Source of the DNA: an uncultured Muribaculaceae bacterium
GTDB taxonomy: Bacteria; Bacteroidota; Bacteroidia; Bacteroidales; Muribaculaceae
Direction: 5' to 3'
DNA: 64,000 nucleotides
Assembly: GCA_910587925.1 (NCBI GenBank)
Contig: CAJUOC010000002.1
Coordinates: 1 to 64,000, forward strand
Each line of letters begins with the position of its first letter. The first letter of the stretch is position 1. A model generated the notes under the pieces. It ran no database searches and had not been told where the DNA came from. It worked only from the letters and a program-made list of their open reading frames with translations. This document shows, piece after piece, positions 25,943 through 34,663 of this stretch. A program made the translations under genes and the position numbers.

Positions 25943-27577
25943 TTACTCCACGCGCAGGCGGTCGCCCTCGCTGTCGACTATCGAGCGGTAATACTGCTCG
26001 TCGTAGCCGGGGAAGTCGGGGTAGGCGGGTGTGCCCTCGGGTGTGCGCACAAACTCGCCCGGAGCGCTCTCCTTCTTCACATTTCCGTCGAGGTACTTCA
26101 CCAGCAGGTAGTCGCCCAGCGCCTTGTAGTCGCGGGTGACATCGGCGGCGGCGCGGAGTGTCATGCCGTCGAGAGTGGCGCGGGCGGCAGAGTAGTCGGT
26201 GTCGGGGGTGAGGGTGGCGGCCACGGAGTCGACGGCGGCGGTCAGAGCGCTCTCGTGGCGGCTCTGCACGCGGCGTATGTCGGGTATCATCTGCGAGTAG
26301 CGGTTGTAGGCCTGGTTGGCGACGTAGTTGTTGACCCAAAACATGGCGTCCCACGACAGATTGTACATGTCGCCGTTGCCCTCGGCCAGCTCGCGGGGCA
26401 CGACCGAGTTGGAGTTGAACACCGGTATGTACACACATGTATTGGCATCGTCGACACCAAACCACAGCACGCCGCGCATGGCCGGGTGGCGGTCGGCGCG
26501 CATGTTGGATACAAAGGAGAATCCGGTCTGCTGTGTGGCGATAGCGCGCTCGTGGGTGTATGTCTTGCCGTCGACCTTATAGGTGAGCGGACGCCAGCGG
26601 TAGGGCACCTTGTAGGGGCCGGCGCCGGGGTCACTGGTCATGTCGAGCGGGGTGTCTTCAAAGTGGTCGCGCATCATCCACTTGAGGTCGTCGGCGCTCA
26701 CGGGGCGCGACGGCTTTACCCACAGGGGCATCACCTCGCCCTCGCCGCGGGTAATCCAGGGGAGCCAGGCGTCGGCGCTGCCCTTGGGCAGAAACTTATT
26801 GTAGTACGCCCACACGCGCGCGTCGCAGCCGCGCAGGGCGCCCAGGTCGGTCACGGCATAGGTGCGCGAGAAGTCGAAGTCGCGGTCGGCGCCGTCGTAC
26901 AGCCCCTGCTTGCGGGCAAATGAAATCACGTCGGGCGAGTAGAGGGTATTCTTGTCGCCTTTGAGGGGGAAGGTGTGTATGCGGGCGTGGTTGGCATGGC
27001 CGCTGATGTAGCCGTCGGGCACGCGGCGGGCCACCCATACGGCGCCCGGGTCGCTCTTGCCCTTGCCTATCATCTCCATGATCCATACCTCGTCGGGGTC
27101 GGCGATGGAAAAAGACTCGCCCTCGGAGGCGTAGCCGTATTTGTCGACCAGCGAAGTCATCACCTCCAGAGCCTCGCGGGCGGTGCGCGAGCGCTCCAGG
27201 GCGATGTAGATGAGCGAGCCGTAGTCGATGATGCCCGAGCCGGCCAGCTCGGGGCGTCCGCCCCAGGTGCTCTCGGCGATGGTGACGCCGTGCTCGTTCA
27301 TGTTGCCGGTGCGGGCATAGGTATGGGCAGGCTGGGGTATGTAGCCGAGGTGGCGGCCCGAGTCCCAGTCGCGCACCTCGCGCATTTCGCCGGGGGCGTG
27401 GTCGGCGGCGGGCTGCTTGTATAGCTCGCCGTAGAGGGTGTGGGAGTCGGCGGCGTAGGTAATCATGGTGGAGCCGTCGGCGGTGGCGCCTTTGGCCGCG
27501 ATGAGGCTGGTGCAGGCGTCGGCGGCCGGGGTGGAAAGGGCGGCGGCGACGATTGCGGAGGCAATGAGTCTTTTCAT
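25943..27577 (-). CDS. C69 family dipeptidase (PepD-like), secreted
   Basis: This Ntn-hydrolase-type dipeptidase is made with a signal peptide ending at Ala21; Cys22 in ADACTSLIAAKGATADGS would become the N-terminal nucleophile. Family blocks include NMNEHGVTIAESTWGG, DPDEVWIMEMIGKG and GVLWFGVDDANTCVYIPVF. The 544-residue length is normal for Bacteroidales C69 proteins. I took the Met at 27577 because the codons before it are not signal-like. It lies between folB (35 bases upstream) and the GH25 gene. Confidence 0.93.
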   Translation of the reverse strand: MKRLIASAIVAAALSTPAADACTSLIAAKGATADGSTMITYAADSHTLYGELYKQPAADHAPGEMREVRDWDSGRHLGYIPQPAHTYARTGNMNEHGVTIAESTWGGRPELAGSGIIDYGSLIYIALERSRTAREALEVMTSLVDKYGYASEGESFSIADPDEVWIMEMIGKGKSDPGAVWVARRVPDGYISGHANHARIHTFPLKGDKNTLYSPDVISFARKQGLYDGADRDFDFSRTYAVTDLGALRGCDARVWAYYNKFLPKGSADAWLPWITRGEGEVMPLWVKPSRPVSADDLKWMMRDHFEDTPLDMTSDPGAGPYKVPYRWRPLTYKVDGKTYTHERAIATQQTGFSFVSNMRADRHPAMRGVLWFGVDDANTCVYIPVFNSNSVVPRELAEGNGDMYNLSWDAMFWVNNYVANQAYNRYSQMIPDIRRVQSRHESALTAAVDSVAATLTPDTDYSAARATLDGMTLRAAADVTRDYKALGDYLLVKYLDGNVKKESAPGEFVRTPEGTPAYPDFPGYDEQYYRSIVDSEGDRLRVE

Positions 27578-27612
27578 GCAGATGGGGAGTGAGAAGTGTG
27601 TAAGATGATGTG

Positions 27613-27966
27613 TCACCACTCGATGGTGAATGTGGCCTCAAACGACCGGGCCACCGGCGGGGCTTCCTTGGTGACTGCCACCGAGCCGCCCGTGATGGCG
27701 GGGTAGGCGGCCGTGAGCTCGCGGCGGATGCGTCCGGCCAGATGCTCGAGCAGGTCGGAGGGGGTGGCGGCCACGCGGGCCACTGTCTCGGCGACCTCGG
27801 CATAGTTGAGGGCGTCGGCCACCGAGTCGGAGGCAATGGCGCGGGAGGCGTCGTAGCGCAGGTGCAGGTCGTAGCGAAACCATGCACCGACGCGGCGCTC
27901 CAGCGCCCCTACGCCGTGATAGCCGTAGAGGCGCAGGCCGCTGATGGTGATGGCGGTGCGGGTCAT
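27613..27966 (-). CDS. folB: Dihydroneopterin aldolase
   Basis: This small folate-pathway enzyme converts 7,8-dihydroneopterin to 6-hydroxymethyl-dihydropterin and glycolaldehyde. It shows the family start ITISGLRLYGYHGVGALER, the LNYAEVAETV block and LLEHLAGRI, ending SVAVTKEAPPV. The ATG at 27966 overlaps the rnr stop codon (ATGA), which sets the start and shows translational coupling to rnr. 117 residues is standard. Confidence 0.93.
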   Translation of the reverse strand: MTRTAITISGLRLYGYHGVGALERRVGAWFRYDLHLRYDASRAIASDSVADALNYAEVAETVARVAATPSDLLEHLAGRIRRELTAAYPAITGGSVAVTKEAPPVARSFEATFTIEW

Positions 27967-30248
27967 TTGCGGCGACGGCCTTTGCCGCCCTTGGAGCCTT
28001 TGCGCTCCTTGGCCGGCTTGTGACTGTCGGCGCTCTTGCCGCGGCTCTTGCCTCCTCGGCGGGGCGACGACGGCTTGGCCGAGCCCAGGGTGGCGATGGA
28101 GCGTGGCGGGTGTTTCTCGTCGACGAGCACAAAGTCGAGCTGCTTGCGGTCGAGGTTGCAGCGGGCCACCTGCACCTGCACAGCGTCGCCCAGGCGGTAG
28201 CGGTTGCCGTTGCGGCGGCCTACGAGGCAGTAGTTTTTCTCGTCGAAGTCGTAGAAGTCGTCGGCCAGGTCGCGTACCGGCACCAGGCCCTCGCACTTGT
28301 TGTCGTCAAGCTCCACGTACAGGCCCCACTCGGTCACGCCCGAGATGACGCCGGCAAATACCTCGCCCAGGTGGTCGGTCATATACTCGACCTGCTTGTA
28401 CTTGATGGATGCGCGCTCGGCGTTGGCGGCCAGCTGCTCCATGGCCGAGGAGTGCTCACACTCCTCCTCGAGCTTGTCGACGCTCACGCTGCGGCCGCCG
28501 CGCAGATAGCGCTCCAGCAGGCGGTGCACCATCATGTCGGGGTAGCGGCGTATGGGCGATGTGAAATGGGTGTAGTAGTCAAAGCCCAGGCCGTAGTGGC
28601 CGATATTGGTGGTGGTATACACGGCCTTGGCCATCGAGCGGATGGCCAGGGTGGAGAGGAAATTCTCCTCGCCCTTGCCCTTGATGTCGGCGAGCATGCG
28701 GTTGATGGAGCGGTTGACATCCTTGGCCGAGCCGCCGGTCTTCACCTTGTATCCAAAGTTGCGGCACAGGCCGGCCAGGTCGGCGAGCTTGCCGGGGTCG
28801 GGCTGGTCGTGCACACGGTATACAAAAGCCTTGGCTTTCTTGCGGGAGCCGGTGCAGCCGATGAAGGCGGCGACGGTGCGGTTGGCCAGCAGCATGAATT
28901 CCTCGATGAGCTTGTTGGCGTCTTTGCTTTCCTTGAAGTAAACCGATACGGGATGGCCCTTGTCGTCGATGTTGAAGCCCACCTCGGCGCGGTCAAATTC
29001 CACCGAGCCATTGTCGTAACGCTCTCGGCGCAGTATCTTGGCCAGGCGGTCGAGGGTGAGTATCTCGTCGCGCATGTCGCCCTGGCCGGTCTCGATGACG
29101 GCCTGAGCCTCGTCGTATGTAAAGCGGCGGTCGGAGCGTATGACGGTGCGGCAGATCTCGCTGCGGAGCACGCGGGCGCGGTCGTCCATCTCAAAGATTA
29201 CCGAGAAAGTGAGCTTTTCCTCGTCGGGGCGCAGCGAGCAGATGCCGTTGGACAGATGCTCGGGCAGCATAGGTATCGTGCGGTCGACCAGATAGACCGA
29301 TGTGGCGCGGCTCTCGGCCTCTCGGTCGATGATGGTGTCTGGGCGCACGTAGTGTGTCACATCGGCGATATGCACGCCCACCTCCCAGTGGCCGCCGGGC
29401 AGCTGACGTATCGACAGGGCGTCGTCGAAGTCCTTTGCATCGGTGGGGTCGATGGTAAAGGTGGTGACCTCGCGCATGTCGCGTCGGGCGGCTATCTCCT
29501 CGGGGGTGATGCCGGCCGAAATCTTGTCGGCGGCCTTCTCCACAGCGGCGGGGTAGCGGTACGGCAGGCCAAACTCGGCCAGGATGGCGTGCATCTCGGC
29601 GTCGTTCTCGCCGTTTTTACCCAGGATGTCGACCACCTCGCCGCGGGGGTTGGCAGTGTCGTCGGGCCAGTCGGTGATGCGCACCACAGCCTTGTCGCCG
29701 GTGACACCGCCCTTGAGTTTGGGCTTGGGGATGAGGATGTCGGTGGCCAGATACTTGGAGTCGGTATTGAGGGTGGCAAAGTGCTTGTCGACGCGCAGGG
29801 TGCCGATGAAAGTCTGGTCTTTGGCCTCGATAATCTCGGTGACCACGGCCTCGGGCTCGCGGCCCTTGACACGGGCGGCGATGCTTACGCGCACGCGGTC
29901 GCCGTTGAGGGCGTGGAGCGAGTTGCGCTCGGCCACAAATATGGCCTGGCCGTCGTCGTCGGTCACGACACTGTTTTTGCCGTTGCGCAGGCGCACGAAG
30001 GTGCCCGTGGCCGTGACAGTGTCGACCGGCATCTTGTACTGGCCGGGCGACACCTCGATGAGGTCGCCGTCAAAGGCGAGCTCGGCCAGGTGCAGGGCCA
30101 CGGCGCGCTGCTGGGCCGGGGCGTCGAAGCCGCAGGCGGCCGAGACTTGCTTGTAATTGAATGTCTTGCTGCCGCGCGAGGCTATGTATTGGTCGACGGC
30201 GGCGTAGAGCGCAGCCTTGTCGGCCGATTTGGTTTTGGTTTTTGCCAT
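27963..30248 (-). CDS. rnr: Ribonuclease R
   Basis: This 3'-5' exoribonuclease of the RNase II/RNB superfamily degrades structured RNA. It has cold-shock-like N-terminal domains, an RNB domain with the metal-binding cluster DPTDAKDFDDALSI, the block HFTSPIRRYPDMMVHRLLER, and a C-terminal S1 domain (FAGVISGVTEWGLYVELDDN). It ends in a Lys/Arg/Ser-rich tail as in RNase R. It starts 43 bases after gyrB and overlaps folB by 4. Confidence 0.96.
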   Translation of the reverse strand: MAKTKTKSADKAALYAAVDQYIASRGSKTFNYKQVSAACGFDAPAQQRAVALHLAELAFDGDLIEVSPGQYKMPVDTVTATGTFVRLRNGKNSVVTDDDGQAIFVAERNSLHALNGDRVRVSIAARVKGREPEAVVTEIIEAKDQTFIGTLRVDKHFATLNTDSKYLATDILIPKPKLKGGVTGDKAVVRITDWPDDTANPRGEVVDILGKNGENDAEMHAILAEFGLPYRYPAAVEKAADKISAGITPEEIAARRDMREVTTFTIDPTDAKDFDDALSIRQLPGGHWEVGVHIADVTHYVRPDTIIDREAESRATSVYLVDRTIPMLPEHLSNGICSLRPDEEKLTFSVIFEMDDRARVLRSEICRTVIRSDRRFTYDEAQAVIETGQGDMRDEILTLDRLAKILRRERYDNGSVEFDRAEVGFNIDDKGHPVSVYFKESKDANKLIEEFMLLANRTVAAFIGCTGSRKKAKAFVYRVHDQPDPGKLADLAGLCRNFGYKVKTGGSAKDVNRSINRMLADIKGKGEENFLSTLAIRSMAKAVYTTTNIGHYGLGFDYYTHFTSPIRRYPDMMVHRLLERYLRGGRSVSVDKLEEECEHSSAMEQLAANAERASIKYKQVEYMTDHLGEVFAGVISGVTEWGLYVELDDNKCEGLVPVRDLADDFYDFDEKNYCLVGRRNGNRYRLGDAVQVQVARCNLDRKQLDFVLVDEKHPPRSIATLGSAKPSSPRRGGKSRGKSADSHKPAKERKGSKGGKGRRRK

Positions 30249-30291
30249 TGGATGTGTTTATGTTTAGAGGAGAAAGGATTGTGTGTGGCGC

Positions 30292-32223
30292 TCAGGCGTC
30301 GATGTTGGCGTAGGTGGCGTTGGCTTCGATGAAGTCGCGGCGCGGGCCCACATCCTCGCCCATGAGCATCGAGAATACGCGGTCGGCCTCGGCGGCGTCG
30401 TTGATGGTCACCTGCTTGAGGATACGGTGCTCGGGCGACATGGTGGTGTCGCGCAGCTCCTTGTCGCTCATCTCGCCCAGACCCTTGTATCGCGATACGG
30501 TGGTCTTGCCGGCGTGGGCGTCGATGAACCGCTGCACCTGGGGGTCGGTCCAGCAGTATTCCTCGTCTTTGCCGCATTTGCACTTGTACAGCGGGGGAGT
30601 GGCCAGGTAGAGGTAGCCCTGCTCGATGACGGGACGCATGCGACGGAAGAAGAATGTCATCAGCAGGGTGGCGATGTGGGCGCCGTCGACGTCGGCATCG
30701 GTCATGATGATGATCTTGTGGTATGCGAGTTTGCTGATGTTGATGGCCTTGGGGTCGTCTTCGGTGCCGATGGTGACACGCAGGGCGCGGAAGAGGTTGG
30801 TGATTTCCTCGCTCTCAAATATCTTGTGCTCCATGGCCTTCTCCACATTGAGGATTTTGCCTCGCAGGGGCAGGATGGCCTGGAACTGGCGGTCGCGGCC
30901 CTTCTTGGCCGTACCGCCTGCCGAGTCACCCTCGACCAGGAATATCTCGCAGTCTTCGGCCGTGCGGCTCGAGCAGTCGGCGAGCTTGCCGGGCAGGCCG
31001 CCGCTCCACAGGGGCGACTTGCGCAGCACTTTCTCGCGGGCGTTGCGCGCGGCCTGGCGTGCCTGGGCGGCGAGCACCACCTTTTCCACGATGGCCTTGG
31101 CCTCGCGGGGGTGCTCCTCCAGATATGTGCGCAGGGCCTCGCTCACGGCCACCTGCACGCTGCCCATCACCTCGGAGTTGCCGAGCTTGGTCTTGGTCTG
31201 GCCCTCAAACTGGGGCTCGAGCACTTTCACCGAGATGACGGCCGTGAGGCCCTCGCGGAAGTCCTCGGCGGCAATCTCTACCTTGGCGTTCTTGAGCAGA
31301 TTGTTGTCTTCGGCGTATTTCTTGAGAGTGAGTGTGAGGCCGCGGCGGAAGCCGGTGAGGTGTGTGCCGCCCTCGATGGTGTTGATGTTGTTGACAAAGG
31401 AGTAGATGTTCTCGTTGTACGAGTTGTTGTAGGTGAAGGCCACCTCGACGGGTATGCCGCCGCGCTCGGTGTTGAGGTCGATCACATCGTTGATGAGCGA
31501 GTCTTTGCTCGAGTCGATGTACTCGACAAACTCGCGCAGACCCTTCTCAGAGTAGAAAGTCTCGCCGCGGGGCACTCCCTGCTCGTTCACCTCGCGCATG
31601 TCGGTGAGGGTCAGGGTGATGCCGGCGTTGAGAAATGCCAGATCGCGCAGGCGGTTGGCCAGGGTCTGGTAGTCGTATACGGTGACGGTGAATATCGACG
31701 CGTCGGGCTTGAAGGTGATGGTGGTGCCGGTGGTGTCGCTCTCGCCCTCGACGCGGAGCGCCGTGGTGGGCTTGCCGCAGGAGTACTCCTGCACGTAGCG
31801 GTGGCCGTTGCGGCGCACCTCGGCACGCAGGTAGGTCGACAGGGCGTTGACACACGATACGCCCACGCCGTGCAGACCGCCCGACACCTTGTAGTTGCTC
31901 TTGTCAAACTTGCCGCCCGCGTGCAGCACGGTGAGCACCACCTCCAGAGCGCTCTTGTGCTCCTTCTCGTGCATGTCTACGGGGATACCGCGGCCGTCGT
32001 CGACCACGGTGATGGAGTCGTCGGAGTTGATGACGACGTTTATATTGTGGGCGTAGCCGGCAAGGGCCTCGTCGATGGAGTTGTCGACCACCTCATACAC
32101 AAGGTGGTGCAGACCCTTGGCCGAGATGTCGCCGATGTACATGGCCGGACGCTTGCGCACGGCTTCCAGGCCCTCGAGGACCTGGATTTTATCCGCGCCG
32201 TAATTTTCTGTAGCTTCTGACAT
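30292..32223 (-). CDS. gyrB: DNA gyrase subunit B
   Basis: This is the ATPase subunit of type II topoisomerase. The GHKL ATPase domain shows EVVDNSIDEALAGY, DDGRGIPVDMH and GGLHGVGVSCVNALS. The TOPRIM domain shows LVEGDSAGG and IIIMTDADVDGAHI. The C-terminal end GEDVGPRRDFIEANATYANI is the GyrB (not ParE) signature. 643 residues is the Bacteroidales length. A perfect consensus promoter lies 43 bases upstream. Confidence 0.97.
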   Translation of the reverse strand: MSEATENYGADKIQVLEGLEAVRKRPAMYIGDISAKGLHHLVYEVVDNSIDEALAGYAHNINVVINSDDSITVVDDGRGIPVDMHEKEHKSALEVVLTVLHAGGKFDKSNYKVSGGLHGVGVSCVNALSTYLRAEVRRNGHRYVQEYSCGKPTTALRVEGESDTTGTTITFKPDASIFTVTVYDYQTLANRLRDLAFLNAGITLTLTDMREVNEQGVPRGETFYSEKGLREFVEYIDSSKDSLINDVIDLNTERGGIPVEVAFTYNNSYNENIYSFVNNINTIEGGTHLTGFRRGLTLTLKKYAEDNNLLKNAKVEIAAEDFREGLTAVISVKVLEPQFEGQTKTKLGNSEVMGSVQVAVSEALRTYLEEHPREAKAIVEKVVLAAQARQAARNAREKVLRKSPLWSGGLPGKLADCSSRTAEDCEIFLVEGDSAGGTAKKGRDRQFQAILPLRGKILNVEKAMEHKIFESEEITNLFRALRVTIGTEDDPKAINISKLAYHKIIIMTDADVDGAHIATLLMTFFFRRMRPVIEQGYLYLATPPLYKCKCGKDEEYCWTDPQVQRFIDAHAGKTTVSRYKGLGEMSDKELRDTTMSPEHRILKQVTINDAAEADRVFSMLMGEDVGPRRDFIEANATYANIDA

Positions 32224-32266
32224 AGATATGTATTAGTATGCTTTCGTATTGTCGGTATTTTCTCTA

Positions 32267-32298
32267 CAAAGGTACGAAAAAACGGCCAAACGGGCAAA
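32267..32298 (-). promoter_or_regulatory. Promoter of gyrB
   Basis: On the minus strand TTTG (32295-32298), a 20-base spacer, then TACCTTTG (32267-32274): an exact match to the Bacteroidetes consensus. It would drive gyrB and probably rnr, folB, the C69 and the GH25 genes. Confidence 0.8.
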
Positions 32299-32344
32299 CA
32301 TTCGCGCCCCGCCCCGCGTTGCATTTTCAATAAAAATCACCGAT

Positions 32345-32587
32345 ATGAACGACCGACTTACCACCGAGGAGCGCAAGACCTTACCCGACAGCATGTACGG
32401 GCTGCCCGAGCGCCGCGAATATCCTATGCCCGACGCCGCCCATGTGCGTGCCGCCGAGGCTTATTTCCGCTATTGTCCCGAAGACCTCAAGCCTCAGCTG
32501 GCCCGCGCCATCCTCGCGCGCGCCCGAGCCTGCGGAGTCGACGTCGAGTCGCCCACGGTGCTGGCATACGCCGGCGTCAAGAGTTGA
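32345..32587 (+). CDS. Small 80-residue protein with LPxxxYxLPxxRxYPxxDxxH motif (DUF6582-like)
   Basis: The protein begins MNDRLTTEERKTLPDSMYGL, then PERREYPMPDAAHV, followed by two short helices (AAEAYFRYCPEDLKPQLARA). The Pro/Arg/Tyr/Asp/His motif resembles DUF6582, which is known as a small module in phage head and portal-associated proteins and in free-standing small proteins. No phage genes are nearby. The ATG at 32345 follows a short AT-rich leader; codons upstream in the same frame overlap the gyrB promoter and are not protein-like. The function is unknown. Confidence 0.7.
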   Translation: MNDRLTTEERKTLPDSMYGLPERREYPMPDAAHVRAAEAYFRYCPEDLKPQLARAILARARACGVDVESPTVLAYAGVKS

Positions 32588-32809
32588 TGCCTCCACGCAG
32601 CCACTGTTACACTCCGACGTGGCTGCATCCCCCGCTATTCGTTACGTACATCAACATGTATGACCGGAGGGGGACGTCCGTCGGACGCCCGCGGGCCGCA
32701 TGATTATGCATTGTCAATCGTAAAGTGTGTTTTGCCGCGCCCTCGGGCGTCGCGGCAATGTTCACAAATAAATTTGGCATTGCTCTGGACTTATTTGTAT
32801 CTTTGCGCC
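32588..32809. other. Intergenic region with two hairpins
   Basis: The 222-base gap holds an 8-bp stem GCAGCCAC (32597-32604) / GTGGCTGC (32619-32626) and a second hairpin TTGCCGCG (32732-32739) / CGCGGCAA (32751-32758) with additional inner pairs. Neither has a T tract, so at best they are weak terminators. A promoter follows at 32773-32805. I see no gene here. Confidence 0.5.
32773..32805 (+). promoter_or_regulatory. Promoter of the M23 peptidase gene, almost abutting the ATG
   Basis: TTTG (32773-32776), a 21-base spacer and TATCTTTG (32798-32805) give an exact consensus. The ATG is at 32810, only 4 bases after the -7 element, so the message would be leaderless or nearly so. Confidence 0.75.
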
Positions 32810-33763
32810 ATGCAGGCGTTTTACAGATACAATCAGGCCACCGAGCGCTACGAGAGGGTATTCCCCTCGCGGCGCAGGAGGGTGTGGGTCACCCTGTGGC
32901 AGTTTGTGTGGGGCGCGCTTGCCGGCGCGGCTGTCGTGGTGGCGCTGTACTATGTGGTCGACTTCCCAAAGGAGAGGCAGCTGCGCCGCCACAACGATGC
33001 CCTGGCCGAGAGCCTTGAGGAGCTTGGCCACCGCGCCGACCGCGCCTTGGCCGTGATGGAGGATATCGCGGCCCGCGACAACAATTTCTACCGTGTGGTG
33101 ATGCAGGCCGAGCCCCTGGGAGCCGCCGCCCGATATGCGGGGCTGGAGCGCCGTCGCGTGGACTCGCTGCCCGACGATGCACTGGTGCGCGCCGTGGCCA
33201 CCGATATCGACCGTCTCGACAATATGATTTACCATCAGAGCCGGTCGTTTGACTTCCTGCGCGCGCGCGCCATGGAGTCGAAAGACCGCATCGCCCACAT
33301 CCCGGCCATACAGCCCGTGTCTGAGAAGTCGCTGCGGCAGATGGCCTCGGGCTACGGCTACCGCCGCGACCCCATCTACGGCACGGCCAAGTTTCACGAG
33401 GGCATGGACTTCTCTGCCGCCCCGGGCACACCCGTATATGCCACCGGCCGCGGGCGTGTGATCTCCGCAGGCTGGAACAGCGGCTACGGCAATCTCATTG
33501 AGATAGACCACGGCTACGGCTACGTCACCCGCTACGCCCATCTCTCCAAGATAGGCGTGAGCGCCGGGCAGACCGTGAGCCGCGGCGACCTCATCGGCGA
33601 GGTGGGCAACACGGGCAAGTCGACCGGCCCGCATCTCCACTACGAGGTGAGGCTCCACGGCGCCCCGCAGAATCCTGTCAACTACTACTTCATGGATCTC
33701 TCGCCGGCCGAGTACGACGCGATGATAAAACAGGCCGAGAATGCCGGCCGCGTGATGGACTGA
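32810..33763 (+). CDS. M23 family metallopeptidase (LytM-type), membrane-anchored
   Basis: This is a peptidoglycan endopeptidase-type protein. After a short cytosolic start (RYNQATERYERVFPSRRRR) there is one membrane span (residues about 28-48), a periplasmic coiled region (LRRHNDALAESLEELGHRAD) and a LytM/M23 domain. Zinc ligands are visible in KFHEGMDFSAA (His and Asp) and GPHLHYEV (HxH). The start at 32810 is supported by the conserved cytosolic segment seen in Bacteroidales M23 proteins. Without tests one cannot say whether it is catalytic or an amidase activator. The MerR gene begins 2 bases after its stop. Confidence 0.93.
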   Translation: MQAFYRYNQATERYERVFPSRRRRVWVTLWQFVWGALAGAAVVVALYYVVDFPKERQLRRHNDALAESLEELGHRADRALAVMEDIAARDNNFYRVVMQAEPLGAAARYAGLERRRVDSLPDDALVRAVATDIDRLDNMIYHQSRSFDFLRARAMESKDRIAHIPAIQPVSEKSLRQMASGYGYRRDPIYGTAKFHEGMDFSAAPGTPVYATGRGRVISAGWNSGYGNLIEIDHGYGYVTRYAHLSKIGVSAGQTVSRGDLIGEVGNTGKSTGPHLHYEVRLHGAPQNPVNYYFMDLSPAEYDAMIKQAENAGRVMD

Positions 33764-33765
33764 AT

Positions 33766-34101
33766 ATGAGCGAACTTACCAAGAAATATTACCGCATCAG
33801 CGAGGTGGCCGAGATACTGGATATCCCGGCGTCGACGCTGCGATTCTGGGAGTCGAAGTTTACGGTGATACATCCGCGGCGCAATGCCGGCGGCCTGCGC
33901 ATGTACACACCCGCCGACATCGAGAAGATACGCATGATATATTACCTCGTAAAGGAGAAGGGCCTCAAGCTCGATGCCGCCCAGGAGCAGCTGCGCACCA
34001 ACTCGTCGGGCGTGGCGCGCCGCTTCGAGGCTGTCGAGCGGCTGCGCGCCATACGCGCCCGTGTGGTCGCCCTGCGCGAGGCCATGGGGCGGCTGCGATG
34101 A
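33766..34101 (+). CDS. MerR family transcriptional regulator
   Basis: The N-terminal winged helix-turn-helix is typical: YYRISEVAEILDIPASTLRF, then RRNAGGLRMYTPADIEKI. A short C-terminal helix follows with no cysteine-rich effector site, so the ligand is unknown. It lies 2 bases after the M23 gene and overlaps the Crp/Fnr-like gene by 4 bases (ATGA), so the three genes form one operon. This M23-MerR pairing is common in Bacteroidales. Confidence 0.9.
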   Translation: MSELTKKYYRISEVAEILDIPASTLRFWESKFTVIHPRRNAGGLRMYTPADIEKIRMIYYLVKEKGLKLDAAQEQLRTNSSGVARRFEAVERLRAIRARVVALREAMGRLR

Positions 34102-34646
34102 GCGCGTTCAATCAATTCAACGACCGTCTGGAGCTCGACTTTCTGCGTGAGCTGTGCCTGCGGGATGGGCGCCTGCGCCGCTTTGCGCGGGGCGACGTAT
34201 TCCTGAAGCGCGGCGAGGTATGCCACGAGATAGCGCTTGTGCGCAGCGGCTACTTCAAGTATGTGACGGCCGATACGGCCGGCGCCGAGTGTGTGGTGGG
34301 CTTTACCTTTGAGGAGGAGTATGCCACTTATCTCTACAGCGCCATGAATGGCACGCCGCTGCCGGTATCGGTAGTGGCCGGGCGATCGACCGAGGCGCTC
34401 GTGGTGCCGGTCGTGCCTGATACGGCTATAGAGGGCTTTGTGCGTGATTCCATGCCGGTGCTGTTCGACGAGCTTTACGCGCGGTTTCTCGACAGCTACC
34501 GCTACTCGCCGGCCGAGCGGTATGCCCGCCTCTGCGCCGCCCACCCAGAGGTGATACAGAAAGTGCCTCTGCGCGAGATAGCCTCCTATCTGCGCGTGTC
34601 GCCCACCCACCTGTCGCGCATCCGCCGCGAGATGGTGAATGTCTGA
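34098..34646 (+). CDS. Crp/Fnr-type transcriptional regulator
   Basis: The N-terminal cyclic-nucleotide-binding-like beta-roll is seen in RRFARGDVFLKRGEVCHEIA and VRSGYFKYVT, and the C-terminal HTH in LREIASYLRVSPTHLSRIRR. The phosphate-binding RE..A signature of a true cAMP site is not visible, so the effector may be different or absent. The start is fixed by the ATGA overlap with the MerR gene. Last gene of the operon; it converges with the LRR lipoprotein gene at 34664 with only 17 bases between. Confidence 0.88.
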   Translation: MSAFNQFNDRLELDFLRELCLRDGRLRRFARGDVFLKRGEVCHEIALVRSGYFKYVTADTAGAECVVGFTFEEEYATYLYSAMNGTPLPVSVVAGRSTEALVVPVVPDTAIEGFVRDSMPVLFDELYARFLDSYRYSPAERYARLCAAHPEVIQKVPLREIASYLRVSPTHLSRIRREMVNV

Positions 34647-34663
34647 CGGCGCCCCTCGCCACG

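Noticed and set aside
28020..32220. Long plus-strand open frames (770 and 645 codons) opposite rnr and gyrB
   Set aside because: Val/Gly/Ala/His-rich shadow translations of conserved minus-strand housekeeping genes.
32345..32587. Prophage remnant suggested by the DUF6582-like motif
   Set aside because: No other phage gene, integrase, att-like repeat or composition shift nearby.
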